The position numbers and the translations under genes are program-made. A DNA stretch of 64,000 nucleotides from Planctomycetota bacterium (GTDB lineage: Bacteria; Planctomycetota; UBA1135; GCA-002686595), in the NCBI GenBank assembly GCA_014237855.1, contig JABACD010000002.1, positions 62,001-126,000 on the forward strand, given 5' to 3'. A model generated the notes under the pieces. The model worked only from the letters and a program-made list of their open reading frames with translations. It was not told the DNA's origin and made no database searches. Shown here one piece after another: positions 26,909 through 33,666 of the stretch (positions within the stretch are counted from its first letter, which is position 1; each line of letters begins with the position of its first letter).

Positions 26909-28506
26909 TGGAACTCCTTGGGGAAGTACTTACGGGCACTCTCTAGAGGAAGAGATGCGGTCTGCCCGAGCCCGCAAATCGAGCCCTCACGCATCTCCCA
27001 GGCAACGTCGTCAACCTGCTTCAAACACCTGCTCTTGGCCGCTTCGTCGCGCTCATCCATGAAGGAGTCGAGGGAGTGGCGCTGGTGAGCGGTGCCAATC
27101 CGACATGGAGCACACTGGCCGCAGCTCTCGCGCTCGAAGAACAGGAGTTGGGACTGGACAGCCTTGGCCATGTCGACGCTCTCGTTCATGACAACAACGC
27201 CTGCTGATCCCAGCATGCTCCCGATCTCGGCGAGAGATTTGAAGTCCAGGGGCCGGTTGCGTTCAGACGCAGGCAGGAATCCCGAGCTTGCACCACCCGG
27301 CGAGAAGGCCTTGAGCTTACCGATGTAGCCACCGGCGGCTTCGACCAGCTCTTCCAGTGTTGCGCCCAGTGGCAGCTCGTAGACTCCAGGGCGGGCCACG
27401 TGACCGCTCAGGCAGTACAGCTTGCTACCTGCTTCCGTGCGCCCGAGCGCTCGGAACCACTCCCCGCCACGTTGCAGGATGGCGGGCACGCATGCGATGG
27501 TCTCGACGTTTTGAATCAGGGTGGGCTTGCCCCACAAGCCGACCTCGGTGGGGAAGGGGGGCTTCTCGCGGGGCATGCCGCGACGGCCCTCGAGAGACTC
27601 GAGTAAGGCGGTCTCCTCGCCGCAAATGTAGGCGCCCTGCCCGGAGTGCACATGGAAGTGCAGATCCGAGTAGAGTCCATTGGAGTGAGCGAGCTCGATG
27701 GCTTCGGTCATGACTTGCTGTGGAATCTCGAATTCCCCACGCAGGTACATGTAGATCTCGGTGGCCTCGACGACCCGCGCTGCGATGGCCAGGCCCTCCA
27801 GGACGAGGTCGGGGCGCTTCATCATCACCTCGCGATCCTTGAACGTCCCCGGTTCAGCCTCATCGGCGTTGAGGACGACGTAGCGCTTGGTCTCAGCCTG
27901 GCCCCGGACCGACTTCCACTTGAAGCCAGCCGGGAAACCTGCGCCGCCGCGTCCCTGCAGGCCTGATTCGTCGATCGCAGCGATGACTCCTTCGGGACCG
28001 AGCTCCAGCGCCAGGTTGGAGCTGGTACCCATCCAATCGGGCGCGCCAGCTAGATCGATTGCACAGGTCTCCGGAGAGCTCGTTGTGGGATAGATCTGGC
28101 CGCTCCAGAGCTGACTGGAGGGCACCTCCTTGGAGTCGAGGGCTTGCCAGTCACCCTTGGTGCGCTCGATGTCCTTCTCGCTGACCTCGACCAGTGTCCT
28201 TCTGTCCTTGAGAATGGCCGGCGCGCAGTCGCAGGCCGCCAGGCACGAGTAGGGAGTTGCGTCGAGACCGACCTGCCTGCACTTCTCCAGGAGCTCGTCG
28301 GCGCCTTGCAGCTGGCAGCTAAGCCCCGTGCAAACGTGCACCTTGGTGTCGCGCTTGCCGAGGAGGTCGTAGAAGGTCTCGACACCAAAGACATCGGCGG
28401 CAGGAATGCCAGTCAGCTTGGAGACGGCAACAGAGGCGCTGCCGTCCCCCTCGGCGAACTTCTGGAGTTCGTCGGGAATCCTCTCGCGATGCTCTTCTTT
28501 CTTCAT
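26905..28506 (-). CDS. fdhB: NAD-dependent formate dehydrogenase beta subunit, NuoE-NuoF fusion
   Basis: 533 residues. Residues ~1-110 are a thioredoxin-like [2Fe-2S] NuoE domain with C59-xxxx-C64 and C88-xxx-C92. Residues ~140-515 are NuoF: FMN/NAD-binding GRGGAGFPAGFKWK, DEAEPGTFKDRE and GAYICGEETALLESLEG, then the SLBB segment and a 4Fe-4S motif CGQCAPC with a distant fourth Cys (SICGLGQ). This is the diaphorase module that passes electrons from the alpha subunit to NAD+. In FdsABG-type enzymes NuoE and NuoF parts are separate genes; here they are fused. The NuoE part is short at the N-terminus. It is upstream of fdhA in the same operon. Confidence 0.9.
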   Translation of the reverse strand: MKKEEHRERIPDELQKFAEGDGSASVAVSKLTGIPAADVFGVETFYDLLGKRDTKVHVCTGLSCQLQGADELLEKCRQVGLDATPYSCLAACDCAPAILKDRRTLVEVSEKDIERTKGDWQALDSKEVPSSQLWSGQIYPTTSSPETCAIDLAGAPDWMGTSSNLALELGPEGVIAAIDESGLQGRGGAGFPAGFKWKSVRGQAETKRYVVLNADEAEPGTFKDREVMMKRPDLVLEGLAIAARVVEATEIYMYLRGEFEIPQQVMTEAIELAHSNGLYSDLHFHVHSGQGAYICGEETALLESLEGRRGMPREKPPFPTEVGLWGKPTLIQNVETIACVPAILQRGGEWFRALGRTEAGSKLYCLSGHVARPGVYELPLGATLEELVEAAGGYIGKLKAFSPGGASSGFLPASERNRPLDFKSLAEIGSMLGSAGVVVMNESVDMAKAVQSQLLFFERESCGQCAPCRIGTAHQRHSLDSFMDERDEAAKSRCLKQVDDVAWEMREGSICGLGQTASLPLESARKYFPKEFQ

Positions 28507-28525
28507 GCGTCCTGATCGAGTGGCT

Positions 28526-28930
28526 CTAGCTTATTGATACGAGTTCGACCAGAAAGACGAGGTCGGCGTTGGGGCCGATGGAAGGGGGCGCACCCCGGGA
28601 GCCGTAGGCAAGTTCCGAAGGGATCAGCAGGGTGGCCTTGCCCCCGGACTTCATCAATTGCAGGCCTTCGGTCCATCCCTTGATCACTCCATTCAGCGGA
28701 AAGCTGATGGTCTTGCCGCGGGAGTAAGATGAGTCGAACAGCTTGCCGTCGAGGGTCCACCCCGCGTAGTGCACCGTGACCTTGTCGGTTGGTCCTGGAG
28801 GCGCTCCTTGGCCCTCCTCGTGGATTGCGTACTGCAAGCCACTGGTGGTTGTCTTGAGCTCCGCCTCGGCGGGAATCTTGAACTCGGGTACGGACATCTT
28901 TTCCTTCTTGCCGAATAGGCGACCAAACAT
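28526..28930 (-). CDS. FKBP-type peptidyl-prolyl cis-trans isomerase
   Basis: 134 residues with one FKBP domain: TTSGLQYAIHEEGQG, VHYAGWTLDGKLFDSSY, GVIKGWTEGLQLMKSGGKA, IPSELAYGSRG. There is no signal peptide, so it is probably cytosolic. It lies 19 bases upstream of the formate dehydrogenase genes on the same strand and may be transcribed with them; a folding role for the complex is possible but unproven. Confidence 0.92.
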   Translation of the reverse strand: MFGRLFGKKEKMSVPEFKIPAEAELKTTTSGLQYAIHEEGQGAPPGPTDKVTVHYAGWTLDGKLFDSSYSRGKTISFPLNGVIKGWTEGLQLMKSGGKATLLIPSELAYGSRGAPPSIGPNADLVFLVELVSIS

Positions 28931-29436
28931 GGCGACTGAGTGCTGGTGAGGTGGTCGCGGACCCCGAATTGTCCGGGCAATCCACGAACTGGCAAAGTGC
29001 TAAATGAAGTCGCGTGCCAGGATACTGATCGGAACGCCATCCGACCTCCACAATCGCCCCTCGGGCTCCTGGGCCGGGAACCATGGGCACGGGGAGGCTG
29101 CCTAGAAGAGTTCAATCTCCAAATATGAAAGGAGGCCGGAGGCGAGAGAAGGAGATATCCGCGCCTCCGGCCAGTTCCCGGAGACAGCGCGGGTCCGACG
29201 CCTAGGCGATAGGGCCCACAGTTGACTGTCGGGAACGGGAACTCTGATAGAACTAAGCTTCAGCAGGTCATTCTCTTGCTGCCCATTGCTGGCCGCCGTG
29301 GTAAGCGGCGATATCTGGCAACTGGGGAATGACCCACTGATGTCTCCTCTAGGCTCAGCGTTTGACTTGGGGAAGGGTGTGATTGCCCTGTTTTTGGTCT
29401 CCCACGGCGCAGAGCCTCCCTGCGACCCAAAAAACG
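28931..29436. other. 506-bp intergenic region between divergent FKBP and xylB
   Basis: No coding frame is convincing. It holds an 11-bp inverted repeat (29134-29172). A TTGACT at 29222 has no good -10 at 17 bases. Both flanking promoters should lie here. Confidence 0.5.
29134..29172. repeat. Inverted repeat with 11-bp arms
   Basis: Arms ggccggaggcg and cgcctccggcc flank a 17-nt loop that contains an AAGGAG segment. It may be a terminator of an unseen transcript or a regulatory hairpin; no T tract follows. Confidence 0.45.
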
Positions 29437-30954
29437 ATGATGGATTCCCTCCTGCTAGGCATCGATGTTGGCACCACGGGCACGAAGGTGCTCCTTACAA
29501 GCACGCGAGGAGAGGTTCTCGCGGAGGCTGTCAACGAGTACCCGCTCTCCACCCCGCGGCCACAGTGGGCAGAGCAAGACCCCGAGGACTGGTGGCAGGC
29601 GACGGTGCGCGGAATCGTGCAGGTTCTCGAGCTCGTTCCCGACTCGGAAAAGGCTGTCGCCTGCGTGGGCTTGACGGGCCAGATGCATGGGATGGTCCTA
29701 CTCGATTCGAAAGGAGTTCCAAGACGCCCCGCTATTCTCTGGAATGACCAGCGGACGGGACAGGAATGCGAGGATCTCACCCAACGAATCGGCGCGCCCC
29801 GAGTCCTGGAGCTAACAGGCAACCCCATCTTGCCTGGCTTCACAGCACCCAAGGTCGAGTGGGTCAGAAGGCATGAACCGGAGGCTCTCGAGGGTGCTTC
29901 GAAGATCTTGCTGCCGAAGGACTATGTTCGCTATCGGCTGACGGGTGAGTTTCACAGTGACGTTGCCGATGCCTCGGGAACCTCGCTCTTCAATGTAGGT
30001 GAGCGGTGTTGGTCGGGGGAAATGTTGGATGCATTCGGTATTCCCATGAACTGGATGCCCGAGGTTCACGAGTCGGCAGAAGTCTGCTGTTCGACCGTTG
30101 CTGTTCCTGGGTGCTCTCTGCCGGCCGGGATCCCGGTTGTGGCAGGAGCGGGTGATCAGGCGGCTCAAGGGGTGGGCGCAGGTATTGTCGAAGAGGGCCA
30201 CATCTCTGCGACCTTCGGGACGTCGGGGGTCGTGTTCGCTGCCTCCGACAGCTATCGAGCCGATAATCTGGGGCGGCTCCACACCTTCTGTCATGCCGTG
30301 CCGAACAAGTGGCACATGATGGGAGTGGTCCTCTCTGCCGGCGGAAGCCTGCGCTGGTTCCGTGATGCTCTCTGTCGGGACGAGGTCCTGGAGGCCAGCT
30401 CGAGCGGGGTGGATCCCTACGAGTTGATGGTCGCGGGTGCGGCGGAGATTGCGGCTGGATCGGAGGGGCTCGTCTTCCTTCCTTACCTCACCGGTGAGCG
30501 AACTCCCCATCCCGATCCTGATGCTCGTGGAGCCTTTGTCGGGCTCACCCTCCGGCACGAGCGGCGGCACATGGTCAGGGCGGTGATGGAGGGCATCACC
30601 TTTGCCATGCGAGACTCACTTGAATTGATGCGAGAGCTTGGCGTGTCGCCCTCGGAGGTTCGGGCCTCGGGAGGGGGTGCGGAGAGCAGCTACTGGCGGC
30701 AGATGATGGCGGACATCTTCCACTGCTCGATCACGACCTCCGCAGTGCCCCAGGGGGCAGCTCATGGGGCCGTCCTGCTGGCCGCGGTTGGCGCGGGAGC
30801 ATTTCCTGATGTTGAGGATGCCTGCTCGAATCTCTCCTGGACGAGGCCTCTACAACCCAACGCCGACCTGGCCTCGGCCTATGACGCGTCTTACGGGCGC
30901 TATCGCCAGCTCTACCCGGCCTTGAGCGCAGACTTCAGGGCCGCAGGCCGCTAG
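29437..30954 (+). CDS. xylB: Xylulokinase (FGGY kinase)
   Basis: 505 residues from the ATG at 29437 (a second ATG follows directly at 29440). FGGY N-domain: LLLGIDVGTTGTKVLL, WAEQDPEDWW, LTGQMHGMVLLD and WNDQRT (the xylulokinase-type catalytic and substrate region). The C-domain starts with GAGDQAAQGVGAGIVEEG and contains TFGTSGVVF and RASGGGAESSYWRQMMADI. It phosphorylates D-xylulose at O5 to feed the pentose phosphate pathway. No xylose isomerase is adjacent, so a different FGGY substrate cannot be excluded. Confidence 0.9.
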   Translation: MMDSLLLGIDVGTTGTKVLLTSTRGEVLAEAVNEYPLSTPRPQWAEQDPEDWWQATVRGIVQVLELVPDSEKAVACVGLTGQMHGMVLLDSKGVPRRPAILWNDQRTGQECEDLTQRIGAPRVLELTGNPILPGFTAPKVEWVRRHEPEALEGASKILLPKDYVRYRLTGEFHSDVADASGTSLFNVGERCWSGEMLDAFGIPMNWMPEVHESAEVCCSTVAVPGCSLPAGIPVVAGAGDQAAQGVGAGIVEEGHISATFGTSGVVFAASDSYRADNLGRLHTFCHAVPNKWHMMGVVLSAGGSLRWFRDALCRDEVLEASSSGVDPYELMVAGAAEIAAGSEGLVFLPYLTGERTPHPDPDARGAFVGLTLRHERRHMVRAVMEGITFAMRDSLELMRELGVSPSEVRASGGGAESSYWRQMMADIFHCSITTSAVPQGAAHGAVLLAAVGAGAFPDVEDACSNLSWTRPLQPNADLASAYDASYGRYRQLYPALSADFRAAGR

Positions 30955-30963
30955 CAAGGATCG

Positions 30964-31007
30964 GATCTCGCTCAGCCAAGGTGTTGTGCTCCTCGCTGAG
31001 CGAGATC
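30964..31007. terminator. 13-bp hairpin between xylB and the convergent lipoprotein gene
   Basis: Arms gatctcgctcagc and gctgagcgagatc surround an 18-nt loop, ten bases past the xylB stop and twelve before the opposite stop codon; probably bidirectional. Confidence 0.65.
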
Positions 31008-31018
31008 TGTGACGCGAG

Positions 31019-31519
31019 CTACATGATCGGAATCAGCGTCGGGTGCTCCGAAGCCCAGCCGATCACCCTGGCCTCGAGGCTCACTTGCTGGCCTGGCTCA
31101 AAGTCATTCTCACCAAGCTCGAAGCTCTGACCGCTCTTGAGCTTGAGGAACTCCCTCTCTTGTCTGCAGTCGTCGCATTCCGTGCGGTCCACACGACCCT
31201 CTGCAAACAGGCGCATGCCGACAGTCGTGTAGGCTGCATCCTCCGCGGCGTTTATGAATTCGTTGAAGTCGATCTGGGTTGGGCTACCGATGTACACGCA
31301 GGCCAGCTGATCGACTGTATCGAGTTGAACAAAAGAGACGCCATCCAGGCGTCGCATGGCCAGGTCGAGACCGTAGGCCTTGTCGTTTCAGATTCAGGTC
31401 GTGAAGTCGAGGCATACCTTGGCGAAGAACTCTCCCCTGGAGGGAGGTGCACCGCTGGAGGTGGAGGCGCAGCCCAGGAGCGCGGAAGCGAGCAAGAGAG
31501 AGAGAGTTCGACTGATCAT
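31019..31519 (-). CDS. Candidate double-selenocysteine lipoprotein with HMA-like domain (two in-frame UGA)
   Basis: Read from the ATG at 31517-31519 with both TGAs as Sec, this is a 166-residue protein. Lipoprotein signal MISRTLSLLLASALLGC (lipidated C17). The domain ~31-105 follows the beta-alpha-beta-beta-alpha-beta pattern of heavy-metal-associated domains: FFAKVCLDF, then T-T-U42-I-U44-N where HMA has T-C-x-x-C, helix YGLDLAMRRLDGV, strand SFVQLD, strand LACVYI, helix FNEFINAAEDAAY. A beta-rich tail follows, with C115/C118 in CDDC. Codons across the TGAs keep G/C at the third position, arguing against a frameshift. The ATG is five bases after the stop of the outer-membrane barrel gene. 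The alternative is a pseudogene or a shorter protein from an internal ATG at 31357. Confidence 0.6.
31358..31396 (-). promoter_or_regulatory. Two UGA codons and candidate SECIS hairpin
   Basis: TGA codons at 31394-31396 and 31388-31390 are followed after 8 nt by a hairpin (31358-31379): outer GGCC/GGCC, internal loop, inner GGU/ACC around CUCG. The hairpin includes the sequence GGUCU, as in the fdhA element, 15 nt after the second TGA. Confidence 0.45.
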
Positions 31520-31524
31520 CTGGT

Positions 31525-32439
31525 TCAGAATCGGTAGCCAAGTGCGATGAAGGTGCGGAAGTCGTAGCCGAGCTGCTCTCCGCGGTAGTACTGGTAGAGC
31601 GGTATATCGACACTCAAGTGTATGTCAATTGATGGATGCGGATGGAAGCCCAGAGCAGGACGCAGCATCAATCGCTCGGACCCCGAGTTATTGATGGATG
31701 TTCCATTACGGTAGGCCTTGCCCTTGTTCTCCCACCTCAGGCCAAGCTTGGCCGAGTTCGACGCGCCGGGATAGGGGCGGTGGAGGTAGCGATAGGCTGC
31801 TGAGACGCCGGCGCTCCACTCATCGCTCTCCTTGATCTCGTTGGCTCCCTCGGTATTCAACTTGTAGACCAGCTGGCCATCGAACCGCCAGCGGTCTCTA
31901 CTCTCCGTGAAGGCCAGACCGGCAAAGGGGTCCCAGGATCCCGAGCCGGGCTGGGGGAGCTCGGTTCCCGTGTGCCCTGTGGGGGTCTCGACCCCACCGA
32001 TGACCGACAGATTCCGAGAGTTACGCAGAGCATCAAAGGTGTATAGCCGGTACTTCCCGTAGAGGGACATATCACCGACACCGGACTCTCCGCTCCTCAT
32101 CCGAGTTCCACCACTCGTGAAGTCGACGCGAGGATCGACGAAGGGAAGCAACGCACCTATGTCGAAGCGTGCGGTCGGGCTGTAGGCGTAGCCCAGAAAG
32201 ACCCTCTGCTTCGTGGCTTCCAGGTCCGTTGGGTTATTGATCTCGTTCGAGCCCGAGTAGAGCTTGGTTCGACGCTCGTACAGGTGCGCGAGTGATACCC
32301 GGGTTCCCTTGGAGTAGAGCGTCTCGCCGGCCAGGATCTCGATTCCGCCGCTCTGTGCCTCACAGACTCCGGGGACAACCCAGGCTGCAAGCAAGAGGGC
32401 CCCGAGGCATCGGAGGGATGAGTGTTCAATCGAGATCAT
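31525..32439 (-). CDS. Outer-membrane beta-barrel (MetA-pathway/transporter-like)
   Basis: 304 residues. Signal peptide ~1-28 (LGALLLAAWVVPGVCEAQ). Alternating amphipathic strands with many Tyr, Arg and Gly, ending in ALGYRF: the C-terminal aromatic residue needed for barrel insertion. Segments such as GDMSLYGKYRLY and GGVETPTG resemble the MetA-pathway-of-phenol-degradation/outer-membrane transporter family. Its start overlaps the aminotransferase stop by four bases, and its stop is five bases from the candidate selenoprotein start. The sequence gives no substrate; the HMA-like partner points to a metal or metalloid. Confidence 0.8.
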   Translation of the reverse strand: MISIEHSSLRCLGALLLAAWVVPGVCEAQSGGIEILAGETLYSKGTRVSLAHLYERRTKLYSGSNEINNPTDLEATKQRVFLGYAYSPTARFDIGALLPFVDPRVDFTSGGTRMRSGESGVGDMSLYGKYRLYTFDALRNSRNLSVIGGVETPTGHTGTELPQPGSGSWDPFAGLAFTESRDRWRFDGQLVYKLNTEGANEIKESDEWSAGVSAAYRYLHRPYPGASNSAKLGLRWENKGKAYRNGTSINNSGSERLMLRPALGFHPHPSIDIHLSVDIPLYQYYRGEQLGYDFRTFIALGYRF

Positions 32440-33632
32440 GCCAGAGATTCTATTCGATGACAGATCTCGTCCAGTTGTGGTTCAGCGACCGCGTAGTGAA
32501 ATCGGATGCTTCGAATGCCCTCACCGTTCTCGTAGAACAGATCTCCAGGAACGGCGTTGATGGCGACGCGGTCGATCAACTCGAGTACTGCTGCGTACGG
32601 GTCGAGTTCACCCAGGGCGTCGCGGTAGCCCGCCAGGACGTAGTAGGCTCCCTGTGGTCTGGTCACTTCGAATCCTGCGGTCTCAAGAGCCGCACAGAAG
32701 CGGTTTCGACGCATTTCATAGCCGGCTTGAAGGTCGCTGTAGAACTTTGCGGGTAGTTCTTCCAGGGCACGTGCGACACCCCGCTGCAGGGGCCGGGGGG
32801 CACACACATGAACCTGATCGCAAACCAGCCCAATGGCGTCCACGATCTCGGCGGGCCCTGCCAGGAAGCCTACCCGCCAGCCGGTGACCGAGAATGTCTT
32901 GCTGAATCCGCCAATGGTCAGGCAGCGTTCGGTCAGCCCGGGAATGGTGGCGGGGGAGGTGTGCACAAGTCCATCATAGAGCATGTACTCGTAGACCTCG
33001 TCGGTCAGCACGAGAGTCTCGGTCCCCGCGAGAAGCTCCGCAATTGTCGCAAGCTCGTCGCGGGAGAAGACCTTGCCCGTTGGATTCGCCGGGGTGTTGA
33101 TCACGATCGCTCGAGTCCGTGGGCCGATCGCCTCGCGCAAGGCATCCACGTCCAGTGCGAAGTCGGGCTCGGGGAGGCGCACGAAGACTGGCTTGGCCCC
33201 CATGAGTCGCAAGGCACTTCGGTGATAGGAATAGAAAGGCTCGAAGAGAATCACCTCGTCACCCGGCTCGAACAGGCACATGCCTGCTGCGAAGAATGCG
33301 CCTGATGAGCCCAGCGACACCAGGACCTGATCGGAGTCCACGTCAAGGCCATTGAAGTCGCGCAGCTTCTTGGCGATCGCTGACCGTGTCTCCGGCAAGC
33401 CTGAATAGGGCGTGTAGGTCTGCCTGTCACCGCCTTGAAGTGAATCGATGACGCCGTCCATCAGCGGCTGCGGAGCATCCAGGTCACACACGCCCTGCCC
33501 CAGATTGATTCCGTTCGGAACTCGATTGATGACGTCGGTGAGAGCGCGCAGGGGATTGGCGACTCCCAGGTGCTCTCGACGTCCGGCCAGGCTCTCGAAT
33601 GGGCTTGTCATTCTGGTAACCATATTGAGCAT
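32436..33632 (-). CDS. Class I/II PLP aminotransferase
   Basis: 398 residues (an internal ATG at 33611 is an equally good start). Fold-type I aminotransferase: INLGQGVCDLD, ANPTGKVFSRDEL, LTDEVYEYM, and the PLP lysine in GGFSKTFSVTGWRVGF. The C-terminal Arg region is in GEGIRSIRFHYAV. Most similar in motif pattern to aspartate/methionine/kynurenine aminotransferases. It is in a minus-strand run: the sulfatase ends 34 bases upstream and the barrel gene overlaps downstream. Confidence 0.9.
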   Translation of the reverse strand: MLNMVTRMTSPFESLAGRREHLGVANPLRALTDVINRVPNGINLGQGVCDLDAPQPLMDGVIDSLQGGDRQTYTPYSGLPETRSAIAKKLRDFNGLDVDSDQVLVSLGSSGAFFAAGMCLFEPGDEVILFEPFYSYHRSALRLMGAKPVFVRLPEPDFALDVDALREAIGPRTRAIVINTPANPTGKVFSRDELATIAELLAGTETLVLTDEVYEYMLYDGLVHTSPATIPGLTERCLTIGGFSKTFSVTGWRVGFLAGPAEIVDAIGLVCDQVHVCAPRPLQRGVARALEELPAKFYSDLQAGYEMRRNRFCAALETAGFEVTRPQGAYYVLAGYRDALGELDPYAAVLELIDRVAINAVPGDLFYENGEGIRSIRFHYAVAEPQLDEICHRIESLA

Positions 33633-33666
33633 TGCCGATGGAGTGTCCCTAGTTATTCGGAAACAC

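Noticed and set aside
31388..31396. Frameshift or pseudogene explanation for the interrupted lipoprotein
   Set aside because: Not excluded, but third-position GC and domain continuity hold in the same frame on both sides of the TGAs, and neither alternative frame gives a sensible protein; kept as the alternative in the feature entry.
31491..31506. Short AG dinucleotide tract that could cause slippage in the lipoprotein signal sequence
   Set aside because: Only seven AG units, and the frame through it encodes a perfect lipoprotein signal; noted but not needed to explain the gene.
31525..31527. TGA ending the outer-membrane barrel as a further Sec codon
   Set aside because: The protein ends in the classic aromatic C-terminus (ALGYRF), and the next ATG begins five bases later; it is a true stop.
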